A stretch of 7,977 nucleotides of DNA from Xanthobacteraceae bacterium (GCA_030648135.1 JAUSIF010000306.1:1-7977); one strand, 5' to 3'. Positions 1 through 5,974 are shown, numbered from the stretch's first letter. The notes: a model not told the origin generated them from the sequence alone. Made by a program: numbers and translations.

Positions 1-255
1 ACCCACCAGATCCGCGTCCATCTCACGCGCATCGGCCATCCGCTGCTCGGCGATCCGGTCTATGGCGCGGGCTTTCGCACCAAAGTGTCGCAGCTCACTC
101 CGAAGGCGGCCAAGGCGTTCAACAAGCTGGGGCGGCAGGCGCTGCACGCCTATCTCCTCGGCTTCGCCCATCCGGTCACCGGCAAGAAGCTCGAATTCAA
201 AAGCCCGCTTCCGTCGGATCTGTCCCGGCTCGCCGAAGCGCTCAAATCCTCGTGA
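1..255 (+). CDS. RluA/RluD-family 23S rRNA pseudouridine synthase, C-terminal part (5' end outside the window)
   Basis: Frame 1 is open from the first base to a TGA at 253-255 and gives the last 84 residues of the protein. It begins with THQIRVHL, followed by IGHPLLGDPVYG. This is the conserved RNA-binding and active-site-proximal block of RluA-type synthases, which isomerise specific uridines to pseudouridine in 23S rRNA or tRNA. Further along, RQALHAYLLGFAHPVTGKK matches the usual C-terminal 'RQALHA..L.F.HP.TG' element of the family. The catalytic aspartate (HRLD motif) and any S4 domain would lie upstream and cannot be seen, so RluA, RluC and RluD cannot be told apart. The gene is co-directional with rpoH, 115 bp upstream of it. 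In many alphaproteobacteria an rluD-like gene precedes rpoH. The family is certain; the exact target is unknown. Confidence 0.93.
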   Translation, partial: THQIRVHLTRIGHPLLGDPVYGAGFRTKVSQLTPKAAKAFNKLGRQALHAYLLGFAHPVTGKKLEFKSPLPSDLSRLAEALKSS

Positions 256-265
256 GAACGCTGCC

Positions 266-293
266 CTTTCGCCGCCGCAGATGGTTTCTATAT
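266..293 (+). promoter_or_regulatory. Candidate rpoH promoter
   Basis: In the 115-bp gap before rpoH, CTTTCG (266-271) and CTATAT (288-293) are separated by 16 bp. CTATAT resembles the -10 element of alphaproteobacterial housekeeping promoters, and it also partly fits the CYTATNT -10 element of alphaproteobacterial RpoH-dependent promoters. The -35 half is a weak match to either. If real, transcription would start about 70 bp before the rpoH start codon. Assigned by eye; it could also be chance. Confidence 0.3.
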
Positions 294-370
294 GTACGGG
301 TTGCGGTCGGCGCTTTGCGGCCGCACAACGGCTCGCCACTACGGGGGCCTTTTGAAGGAGGGCGCATTTC

Positions 371-1276
371 ATGGCCCGACCTACCACCGCTGCCCTACCG
401 GCCTATACCGCCGAAGGCGGTCTTTCGCGCTATCTTGAGCAGATCCGGCGGTTCCCGATGCTGGAACCGCAGGAGGAGTACATGCTCGCCAAGTCCTGGC
501 GCGAACATGGCGATCGTGAGTCGGCGCACAAGCTCGTCACCAGCCATTTGCGGCTCGTCGCCAAGATCGCCATGGGCTATCGCGGCTATGGCTTGCCGAT
601 CGGCGAAGTGATCTCCGAAGGCAATGTCGGCCTGATGCAGGCCGTCAAGCGGTTCGAACCGGACAAGGGTTTCCGGCTCGCCACCTACGCGATGTGGTGG
701 ATCAGGGCCGCGATCCAGGAATACATCCTGCGCTCCTGGAGCCTGGTGAAGATGGGCACCACGGCGGCGCAGAAGCGTCTGTTCTTCAACCTGCGCAAGG
801 CCAAGAGCCGTATCTCCGCGCTGGAAGAGGGCGACCTCAAGCCCGATCAGGTGAAGGCGATCGCCACGCGTCTGGGCGTCACCGAAGCGGAAGTCATTTC
901 GATGAACCGGCGCCTGGCCGGCGATACCTCGCTCAATGCGCCGATCCGGCTCGACGCCGAATCCGGCGAATGGCAGGACTGGCTCGTCGACGAGCGCGAC
1001 AACCAGGAGACCATGCTGGCCGCAGGCGAGGAACTCGGCAATCGCCGGGACGCATTGAAGCAGGCGCTCGGCGTTTTGAACGATCGCGAGCGGCGCATCT
1101 TCGAGGCGCGACGCCTTGCCGATGACCCGATCACGCTCGAAGAGCTGGCCGAGGAATTCGGCGTCTCCCGCGAACGCGTCCGTCAGATCGAGGTCCGCGC
1201 CTTCGAGAAGGTGCAACAGGCGGTCGTCGACCGCATGCACAAGATCGAGACTCCGAAGGAGTTGCCGGCGAGCTGA
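371..1276 (+). CDS. rpoH: RNA polymerase heat-shock sigma factor RpoH (sigma-32)
   Basis: A 301-residue sigma-70-family factor that directs RNA polymerase to heat-shock promoters (chaperones, proteases). Region 1.2 is at about residues 16-50. Region 2 (about 54-123) has the core-binding and -10-recognition sequence, including GNVGLMQAVKRFEPDKGFRL and YAMWWIRAAIQEYI. The RpoH box that separates RpoH from RpoD and RpoS is present at 134-145 (QKRLFFNLRKAK). Region 4 (about 228-285) ends in a -35-binding helix-turn-helix, ITLEELAEEFGVSRERVRQI. The length is normal for alphaproteobacterial RpoH (about 300). The ATG start is supported by AAGGAGGG at 355-362, 8 nt upstream. The gene stands after a pseudouridine synthase gene and converges with the unknown gene on the other strand, with only 31 bp between the two 3' ends and no evident terminator hairpin. 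Many relatives carry two or more rpoH paralogues; which one this is cannot be decided here. Confidence 0.97.
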   Translation: MARPTTAALPAYTAEGGLSRYLEQIRRFPMLEPQEEYMLAKSWREHGDRESAHKLVTSHLRLVAKIAMGYRGYGLPIGEVISEGNVGLMQAVKRFEPDKGFRLATYAMWWIRAAIQEYILRSWSLVKMGTTAAQKRLFFNLRKAKSRISALEEGDLKPDQVKAIATRLGVTEAEVISMNRRLAGDTSLNAPIRLDAESGEWQDWLVDERDNQETMLAAGEELGNRRDALKQALGVLNDRERRIFEARRLADDPITLEELAEEFGVSRERVRQIEVRAFEKVQQAVVDRMHKIETPKELPAS

Positions 1277-1292
1277 GCTACGAAACCGCCGA

Positions 1293-1317
1293 CTACCCGC
1301 CCTAAACCTACCCGCCC
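1293..1317. repeat. 10-bp direct repeat at the rpoH / unknown-gene 3' junction
   Basis: CTACCCGCCC occurs at 1293-1302 and again at 1308-1317, a 15-bp period. The second copy holds the stop codon (TAG, minus strand) and last codons of the minus-strand unknown gene; the first copy lies just beyond that stop. It looks like a small tandem duplication of the gene's end. No stem-loop terminator is seen between the two convergent genes. Confidence 0.6.
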
Positions 1318-2693
1318 CAAGCCATCACCGCTTCGTTGACGGCCCGCTCGCCGGGCGTTCCTTTGTCGACGACGAGCACGGCCCGGCGGCCATTGTTATA
1401 GACGAACGGGATGTCGAGCCAACCGCGCTCGCGCAGCATGCTGAGGTTTTGCTCGCGATCGGTCTCCACCGCCGAGAGGCCGATGAGGAAGAAGCCCGGC
1501 ATAACGCGGACCACCTGTCCGACCAGCGGCGTGCCTTGCGCCGTCTCCGTGATCTTGGCGCGTATGCCCGGCATGTTGGAAACCCCGCCGAAGGGATCGC
1601 CGGGAGTGGCAAACTGAATCTCGACCGTATGGCTCGCCGGCAGCGTCGTATCCGGATTGCGGCGGACCGTTATCGTCACCGTCATGCGACGGTCGGGAAT
1701 CTCGATGTCGACTCTGAGGCCGAGTTCCGGTGGGCGGCCGGGTCCGGGATTCACCGTTTCCGTGCGCCAAACGGCGGTACCGACGAAGGTCTGCAGCGCC
1801 TGTCCACTGCTTGGATTTTCCTCATAGAGCACGGCACGTTGCGCGACCGCCGCGACCGATCCGCTCGGGGCCGGCGGTTGTGGGGGGGGGGTCGGGCGGG
1901 TTTGCGCGTTCGGATCCGGGGCGACCCGGTCGGCGATCTTGGAACGGTCGCCCGCTTCACTGGTAACGGTCCTGGTCGGCGCCGGACCGACGCCGACCAA
2001 TGCCATGATGCGATCCTGGTGCACGTAACCGATCAGGGCGGCGACGGCGAGGAGGGCGGCGACGATGCCGCCGACCACCAGCTTGGCTTTGAGCGCCCTG
2101 CGCGCATCCGCCCGGGCGATCTCGGCGCCGCGCGGCCGGAACGAGCGCGGCTGCAACGCAGCGCCAAGGCCTTCGCCGGCGCCTTCATGCCCGCTTGCGC
2201 GGGTGCCTGCGCCCACGCCGGGTTCGATCCGATCCCCCAGCTCGAACGCCCCCGGCGGGACATCGCCGAAGGCGTCACGTGCCGAGCGGGCGGCTTCGGC
2301 CGTGGCGGTGCCGAGATGTTCGGCCTCGGCGACCGCATCGCGCACGACGCGGGCGCCGCTCACGGCTTCGCCGGGACGCTCGCGCGGCGGCGGCGCCGGA
2401 CGGGCGGGCTGGGCGCGTGGAGCAATCGGGGCGCGCGGAGGCTCTCGCGGCGCCTGCGGCATCCGCTCGGCACTGCTCTCGGCCTGACCGGACTGGGTTT
2501 CGATGCGCCGGATCGCGTCTTCGAGCGCGAGCCGCTCGCGCGTGATGTCGGACTCGACCAGCGGCGGGTTCATCGCCCGGAGCTGGTTCACCAGCGCCTG
2601 CCGCGCGCGGTCATAGACGGCCCGGCGCGCCTCGCCGGTATTGCGGTCGAGGCCCGCGACGGCACGGGACAAGAGGGGGAGATAGTCGGTCAT
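1308..2693 (-). CDS. Conserved-looking single-pass membrane protein of unknown function
   Basis: The 461-residue product has no function I can recognise. Three parts can be seen. Residues 1-70 are predicted helical and charged (ARRAVYDRARQALVNQLRA, then ITRERLALEDAIRRIE). Residues 75-200 are a low-complexity Pro/Ala/Arg-rich stretch. A single hydrophobic segment at about 203-223 (LVVGGIVAALLAVAALIGYV) is preceded by basic residues (ARRALKAK), which suggests the N-terminus is in the cytoplasm and the C-terminus in the periplasm. After a second Pro-rich linker (about 256-277) there is a compact, beta-rich-looking domain from about 282 to 455, with YEENPSSGQ, WRTETVNPG and RGWLDIPFVYNNGRRAVLVVDKG. 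From memory, similar proteins occur near purA in other rhizobial genomes. The start lies 40 bp after the purA stop with only a weak AGAG before it, so co-transcription with purA is likely. The P-rich linker coding contains a run of ten C. Codon-level GC and ORF length support a real gene. Confidence 0.85.
   Translation of the reverse strand: MTDYLPLLSRAVAGLDRNTGEARRAVYDRARQALVNQLRAMNPPLVESDITRERLALEDAIRRIETQSGQAESSAERMPQAPREPPRAPIAPRAQPARPAPPPRERPGEAVSGARVVRDAVAEAEHLGTATAEAARSARDAFGDVPPGAFELGDRIEPGVGAGTRASGHEGAGEGLGAALQPRSFRPRGAEIARADARRALKAKLVVGGIVAALLAVAALIGYVHQDRIMALVGVGPAPTRTVTSEAGDRSKIADRVAPDPNAQTRPTPPPQPPAPSGSVAAVAQRAVLYEENPSSGQALQTFVGTAVWRTETVNPGPGRPPELGLRVDIEIPDRRMTVTITVRRNPDTTLPASHTVEIQFATPGDPFGGVSNMPGIRAKITETAQGTPLVGQVVRVMPGFFLIGLSAVETDREQNLSMLRERGWLDIPFVYNNGRRAVLVVDKGTPGERAVNEAVMAWGG
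1882..1891. repeat. Homopolymer run of ten G (C10 in the coding strand of the unknown membrane protein gene)
   Basis: Ten consecutive G on the plus strand fall inside the minus-strand gene, where they encode part of the periplasm-side linker (T-P-P-P at about residues 268-271). The reading frame is continuous through the run as given. A gain or loss of one base would frameshift the protein before its C-terminal domain, leaving the membrane anchor intact. It could be a slippage hotspot or a site of sequencing error. Confidence 0.9.
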
Positions 2694-2733
2694 CGATCTC
2701 TGTTTCCGGACGAATGCCCCCGATCACGCTCGT

Positions 2734-4044
2734 TTAGGATAGAAACGGGTTTTGGACCAGAATTGTGTCCTCGCGCTCGGGACTCGTCGAGAGCAATGCA
2801 ACCGGGCAGCCGATCAACTCCTCGATGCGCCGCACATATTTCACTGCCGCCGCCGGCAGCCCGGCCCAGGAACGAGCCCCGCGGGTCGAGGCGCCCCAGC
2901 CTTCGATGGTCTCATAAACCGGCTCGAGGCGGGCCTGCGCCGCCTCGCCCGCCGGCAGATGATCGATTTCGCGGCCCTCGAGCCGGTAACCCACGCATAC
3001 CCGGATCGGGTCGAGGCCGTCGAGCACATCGAGCTTGGTGAGCGCGATGCCGTCGATGCCGCCGGTGCGCACGGTCTGTCGCACCAGCACCGCATCGAAC
3101 CAGCCGCAACGCCGCGGCCGGCCGGTCACGGTGCCGAATTCCTTGCCGCGCTCGCCCAAGTACTTGCCGGTCTTGTCCGGCATGCCGGTCTTGTCGGCAA
3201 GCTCGGTCGGGAACGGCCCTTCCCCCACCCGGGTGGTATAGGCCTTGGTGATGCCGAGCACATAGCCGACAGCGCCGGGGCCGAGGCCGGAGCCGGTCGC
3301 GGCCTGACCCGCGACCGTATTCGACGAAGTGACATAGGGATAGGTGCCATGGTCGACATCGAGCAGCGCCCCCTGCGCGCCTTCGAACAGGATCCGGTCG
3401 CCCTGCCGGCGGCGCTGGTCCAGGAGCGCCCATACCCGGTCCATGAACGGCAGCACCCTGGCTGCGACCGATAGAAGTTCCTCGCGCACCGCGGCACGGA
3501 TGATTTCGGAAAGCCCGAGACCGCGCCTGAGCGCATTGTGATGGAACAACAGTCGATCGATCTTGACGTCAAGCATCGCGGGCTCGGTGAGGTCCATGAG
3601 GCGGATCGCGCGGCGGCCGACTTTGTCCTCGTAGGCGGGCCCGATGCCGCGCCGGGTCGTTCCGATGCGGGTACCTTTTTCTCCGCTCTCCCGCACGGCG
3701 TCGAGTTCGCGGTGGAGGGAAAGGATGAGCGTGACATTGTCGGCGATGCGCAGATTCGCGGGCGAGATTCGCACCCCCTGGCCGGCAAGCCGGTCGATCT
3801 CGTCGACCAGGGCATAGGGATCGAGCACGACCCCGTTGCCGATCACCGCAAGCTTGCCAGGCCGCACCACGCCCGCCGGCAATAACGAGAGTTTGTAGGT
3901 GGCGCCGTCGATGACGAGGGTATGGCCGGCATTGTGGCCGCCCTGGAAGCGAACGACCACGTCCGCTTGCTCACTGAGCCAGTCTACGATCTTGCCTTTT
4001 CCCTCGTCGCCCCATTGGGCCCCGACGACGACGACGTTCGGCAC
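2734..4044 (-). CDS. purA: Adenylosuccinate synthetase PurA
   Basis: It makes adenylosuccinate from IMP, aspartate and GTP, the first committed step from IMP to AMP, in the cytoplasm. On the start used here (GTG at 4044, 436 residues) the protein opens MPNVVVVGAQWGDEGKGK. The P-loop GDEGKGK is at 12-18, with the catalytic Asp13, and GGHNAGHT holds the catalytic His41, matching the E. coli numbering. Other family blocks are RRGIGPAYEDK (about 131-141), LDVDHGTYPYVTSSN (about 228-242), the aspartate-loop region GTVTGRPRRCGW (about 304-315) and guanine-binding TKLD (336-339). An upstream in-frame GTG at 4053 is possible (439 residues), but GGGGAG at 4053-4058 sits 8 nt before the 4044 codon and would overlap the longer start, so the shorter is preferred. 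An in-frame tandem duplication adds six residues at about 285-293. The gene is followed 40 bp later by the unknown membrane protein gene. Confidence 0.98.
   Translation of the reverse strand: MPNVVVVGAQWGDEGKGKIVDWLSEQADVVVRFQGGHNAGHTLVIDGATYKLSLLPAGVVRPGKLAVIGNGVVLDPYALVDEIDRLAGQGVRISPANLRIADNVTLILSLHRELDAVRESGEKGTRIGTTRRGIGPAYEDKVGRRAIRLMDLTEPAMLDVKIDRLLFHHNALRRGLGLSEIIRAAVREELLSVAARVLPFMDRVWALLDQRRRQGDRILFEGAQGALLDVDHGTYPYVTSSNTVAGQAATGSGLGPGAVGYVLGITKAYTTRVGEGPFPTELADKTGMPDKTGKYLGERGKEFGTVTGRPRRCGWFDAVLVRQTVRTGGIDGIALTKLDVLDGLDPIRVCVGYRLEGREIDHLPAGEAAQARLEPVYETIEGWGASTRGARSWAGLPAAAVKYVRRIEELIGCPVALLSTSPEREDTILVQNPFLS
3165..3195. repeat. 18-bp-period tandem duplication inside purA
   Basis: TGCCGGTCTTGTC is present at 3165-3177 and exactly 18 bp later at 3183-3195. 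In the minus-strand PurA reading frame this gives DKTG-MP-DKTG, where family members normally have one such segment between FPTEL and the GERG.EFGTVTG block. The predicted length (436) is six more than the usual roughly 430, which fits an in-frame insertion of six residues. Confidence 0.85.
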
Positions 4045-4052
4045 TTCACGCA

Positions 4053-4058
4053 CTCCCC
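4053..4058 (-). promoter_or_regulatory. Shine-Dalgarno that decides the purA start
   Basis: GGGGAG on the minus strand ends 8 nt before the GTG at 4044. It overlaps the first base of the alternative GTG at 4053, for which no Shine-Dalgarno is visible upstream. Together with the family's usual N-terminus (M-x-NVVVVGAQWGDEG), this favours the start at 4044. Confidence 0.7.
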
Positions 4059-4079
4059 ATTACTGGGACGCGCACACGA

Positions 4080-4105
4080 AGCCCCGGCACAACCGGGCCG
4101 GGGCT
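4080..4105 (-). promoter_or_regulatory. GC-rich stem-loop in the purA leader
   Basis: AGCCCCGGC (4080-4088) and GCCGGGGCT (4097-4105) form a perfect 9-bp stem with an 8-nt loop. It lies 35 nt before the purA start on the minus strand and is followed there by TTCGTGTG, not a T-run, so it is a poor intrinsic terminator in either direction. It could act as a leader hairpin, an attenuator remnant, or an insulator between the divergent purA and VOC-like genes. An 8-bp palindrome GTACGTAC (4110-4117) lies next to it on the promoter side. Function is not shown. Confidence 0.55.
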
Positions 4106-4195
4106 GTCCGTACGTACCGGATCGGAGGCGAGGTGGCAAGGATCACGTCCAAGGCCGCCTCCAGAAGCGCCCGCTGCACCAAGATTCCTGCATGA

Positions 4196-4495
4196 ATGCG
4201 ACGCTTCGTCACGACCAGACGGCATGACGACGGTGCCCTGTTCGTCCCGGCCGGCGTCTATCATCATCCGATTGCGCTCAATGTCCGGGAGGGCCGCAAC
4301 GGCCCGTTGCCGCCCGAACACGCTGCCGGGCTGGTACAATTCATCACCGCTTTTCCGGACCGCGCCGCGATCGCGGCTATCCGGGCAGGCATCGAGGCGG
4401 CCGGACTCTCGCCCGCGATCGAAGGCGGAGGCTTTCTCGTTCGCGATCCCTGGCGCTGCCCGCTGCGTGTACGTGCCGCGCCCTTGGTTGATTGA
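4196..4495 (+). CDS. Short VOC-superfamily (glyoxalase/extradiol dioxygenase-like) protein, probably truncated at the N-terminus
   Basis: The 99-residue product resembles the C-terminal part of a VOC module of the catechol-dioxygenase/glyoxalase kind. GVYHHPIALNVREG corresponds to the familiar 'GGYHHHIGLNTW' strand. AGLVQFITAFPDRAAIAAIRAGIEAAG corresponds to 'GLYHFALLYPDRAAL...L...G'. GGGFLVRDPWRCPLRVRA corresponds to the closing 'LYLRDPDGNGIEL' strand. The roughly 40-50 residues that usually precede this (the first strand-helix unit with a metal-ligand His) are absent: a TGA at 4193-4195 lies immediately before the ATG, and no frame upstream to 4054 encodes that segment. There is no good Shine-Dalgarno. 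Several usual residues are altered (YHHP for YHHH; the last ligand position in GIEL is CPLR). It may be a decayed fragment or a small divergent protein that dimerises to complete a fold. It is co-directional with the transporter gene 64 bp downstream. Confidence 0.55.
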   Translation: MRRFVTTRRHDDGALFVPAGVYHHPIALNVREGRNGPLPPEHAAGLVQFITAFPDRAAIAAIRAGIEAAGLSPAIEGGGFLVRDPWRCPLRVRAAPLVD

Positions 4496-4559
4496 CCGCA
4501 GCGCGAAGCACTTCTAAGAGAGCAAGCCTCTTCCCGCCCCTCTCGCCTCCTCCCTAGCC

Positions 4560-5504
4560 ATGTTTTCCATCTTCGGCCGCCTCGGCGGCCGGCTGTTCAA
4601 CGCGCCCTATGTTCTGCTCGCCCTCACCGCGTTGTTCTGGGCGGGAAATTCCGTGCTCGGCCGCTATGTGGCGTGGCACGTACCGCCGGTCGCGTCCGGG
4701 ACCATCCGCTGGGCCGGGGCGGCACTCATCGTGTTCGGCTTCGCGCTACCTTATCTGCGCGCCGACTGGCCGACGATCCGCGCGCATGCGGGCCTGCTGA
4801 CGCTGTTGTCGCTCACCGGCATTTCCGCCTTCAACACGCTCCTGTATTACAGCCTGCAATATACCGAAGCGATCAACGCGCTGCTGTTGCAATCGACCGG
4901 GCCGCTATTCATTGCCGGCTGGACCTTCCTCCTGTTCGGCGAGCGTTTGATCCTGCGGCAATTCCTCGGCCTGCTGTTGTCGTTCGCGGGCGTCGGCGTG
5001 ATCGTCTGCCGCGGCGATCTCACCGCCCTCCTCACCGTGCGGTTCAATCTCGGCGACATCTATATGCTGGTGGCGATGGCGTCCTACGCGCTCTATTCGG
5101 CACTGTTGAAGAAGAAACCCAAAATCCATCCGCTCTCGTTCGTAACGGTGACCATGGGCTGGGGCGCGATCCTGCTGACCCCGGTCTATGCGCTCGAGAT
5201 CGCGTCCGGCCGGAGCCTCGCGTTCGACCTCACGACCGTTCTCACCCTCGTCTATGTGATCGTATTCCCGTCGTTGCTCGCCCATTTCTTCTTCTATCGC
5301 GGGGTCGAGCTCATCGGCGCGAACCGGGCGGCGCCGACCATGTATCTGGTGCAGATTTTCGGCGCGGCGCTCGCCATCATATTCCTCGGCGAGCAGCCGC
5401 AGCTCTATCATGGGCTCGGCTATGCACTGGTGCTTGCCGGCATATTCATCGCCACGCGGCAGCCGGATGGGATCAAAAAGCCTTCGGAAGACCCGCCTGC
5501 TTGA
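4560..5504 (+). CDS. DMT-superfamily EamA-type transporter
   Basis: A 314-residue inner-membrane protein with ten hydrophobic segments, at about 15-35, 44-64, 76-96, 103-123, 133-150, 164-182, 192-212, 225-245, 258-277 and 283-298. It has the two-repeat EamA layout: the first repeat (about 17-150) contains FWAGNSVLGRYV and ends FLLFGERL..; the second (about 165-298) ends in IIFLGEQPQL followed by the last helix. EamA proteins export or import metabolites such as amino acids, cysteine-pathway intermediates or nucleosides; the substrate cannot be inferred from sequence. The ATG is the first in-frame start before helix 1; no clear Shine-Dalgarno precedes it, so translation may be weak, or coupled to the VOC-like ORF. 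The last 10 or so codons (5473-5504) lie antisense to the 3' end of the hicA remnant, and the soluble tail after helix 10 is entirely short and polar (DGIKKPSEDPPA). Confidence 0.93.
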   Translation: MFSIFGRLGGRLFNAPYVLLALTALFWAGNSVLGRYVAWHVPPVASGTIRWAGAALIVFGFALPYLRADWPTIRAHAGLLTLLSLTGISAFNTLLYYSLQYTEAINALLLQSTGPLFIAGWTFLLFGERLILRQFLGLLLSFAGVGVIVCRGDLTALLTVRFNLGDIYMLVAMASYALYSALLKKKPKIHPLSFVTVTMGWGAILLTPVYALEIASGRSLAFDLTTVLTLVYVIVFPSLLAHFFFYRGVELIGANRAAPTMYLVQIFGAALAIIFLGEQPQLYHGLGYALVLAGIFIATRQPDGIKKPSEDPPA

Positions 5505-5667
5505 GAATCTCGTTCGCGGTGATTTTCGATCTCAATTTCTTGTCAACCATAACGTGAATCCGGTTACGAAGCTCCCACCAGATTTCGTGATCTCCCCGCC
5601 CCTGTCGCTTGAATTCATAGCCGGCCGCCTTCAGAAGCTGGATCTAGTCGCGGTAATAGTCGGCCAT
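5473..5667 (-). pseudogene. hicA: HicA-family mRNA interferase toxin gene interrupted by an amber stop at codon 8
   Basis: Minus-strand translation from the ATG at 5667 gives MADYYRD, then TAG (5644-5646), then IQLLKAAGYEFKRQGRGDHE and IWW, ending in ILKQAGLPKAF before a TGA at 5473-5475 (64 residues counting the amber codon). Apart from the stop it matches the HicA pattern: an N-terminal helix LLKAAGY, the strand with the catalytic-type His in GRGDHEIWW (His27), and the C-terminal TANEILKQAGL. Family members have Leu or a similar residue at codon 8, so a single T-to-A change in TTG explains the stop. No ATG, GTG or TTG follows until the ATG at codon 40, so an active short form is unlikely. 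HicA toxins cleave mRNA by binding it in a dsRBD-like fold and are held inactive by HicB. The gene follows the DUF1902/HicB-type gene by 28 nt and overlaps the transporter 3' end by 32 bp on the opposite strand. The frame is too short for automatic ORF finding. Confidence 0.85.
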
Positions 5668-5695
5668 GTGCCGTCGTTTCGATCCGCTTCAGAAA

Positions 5696-5926
5696 TCACT
5701 CGGCGGCGGCCAGTCGATCGCTGGCGCGAGCGACGATTTCAATCGAAGCTGGCAAGTCCGAAACTCCGGCTTCCTCAAGCAGATCTAGGATCATGCTCGG
5801 CAATTTTGCGCGGAGCGACTCGAGCGTTTCCGCTTCGGTCACAAGCCCTCTGATATCGTTTGTTGTAGCGACCCAGACTCCGGCCTCCGTATCCCAGTCA
5901 GCGTGCACAACGATCGGGCGAGCCAT
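5696..5926 (-). CDS. hicB: HicB-like antitoxin, DUF1902 domain
   Basis: The 76-residue product begins MARPIVVHADWDTEAGVWVA and continues DIRGLVTEAETLESLRAKLP, the beta-hairpin plus helix pattern of DUF1902/HicB N-terminal domains. These sequester the HicA toxin. The rest (about 48-76) is a helical tail, too short for a clear DNA-binding (ribbon-helix-helix or HTH) domain, so autorepression is uncertain. The start ATG is preceded by AGGAGAAGG, a strong Shine-Dalgarno. The gene has its own candidate promoter upstream and is followed by the broken hicA, the antitoxin-first order common for this pair. It appears intact. It sits 59 bp downstream of serA on the same strand, so some readthrough from the serCA transcript is possible. 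Confidence 0.85.
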   Translation of the reverse strand: MARPIVVHADWDTEAGVWVATTNDIRGLVTEAETLESLRAKLPSMILDLLEEAGVSDLPASIEIVARASDRLAAAE

Positions 5927-5946
5927 TGAACCTTCTCCTCACGTTC

Positions 5947-5974
5947 ATCATAGCACAGCCGAGGCGCGTGCGAA
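5947..5974 (-). promoter_or_regulatory. Candidate promoter of the hicB-hicA pair
   Basis: On the minus strand, TTCGCA (5974-5969) and TATGAT (5952-5947) are 16 bp apart, matching the -35 (4 of 6) and -10 (5 of 6) sigma-70-type consensus. The -10 lies 20 bp before the hicB start. It would fire the antitoxin pair independently of the upstream serA transcript. A by-eye match only. Confidence 0.4.

Noticed and set aside
395..1240. A 281-codon minus-strand frame over rpoH
   Set aside because: It lies entirely antisense to rpoH, whose sigma-factor domains are unambiguous; long antisense frames are common at this GC content.
1277..1307. A bidirectional terminator between rpoH and the unknown gene
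   Set aside because: No stem-loop with a T-run can be drawn in the 31-bp gap; only a short direct repeat is seen.
1116..3041. A 641-codon open frame on the plus strand across the unknown gene and into purA
   Set aside because: It is antisense to two well-supported genes, overlaps the rpoH 3' end in another frame, and has the Arg/Pro/Ala-rich composition of a GC-rich shadow frame with no recognisable domain.
4051..4053. The longer purA start (GTG at 4053)
   Set aside because: No Shine-Dalgarno precedes it and the good GGGGAG site overlaps it; the family N-terminus fits the start at 4044.
4046..4339. A 97-codon minus-strand frame upstream of purA
   Set aside because: It overlaps the purA leader and the VOC-like ORF, has no recognisable domain and no Shine-Dalgarno, and the plus-strand frame has family similarity.
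4496..4559. A promoter and terminator between the VOC-like ORF and the transporter
   Set aside because: Only a 5-bp inverted repeat (AAGAG/CTCTT) and pyrimidine-rich sequence are present; no convincing -35/-10 pair or Shine-Dalgarno was found.
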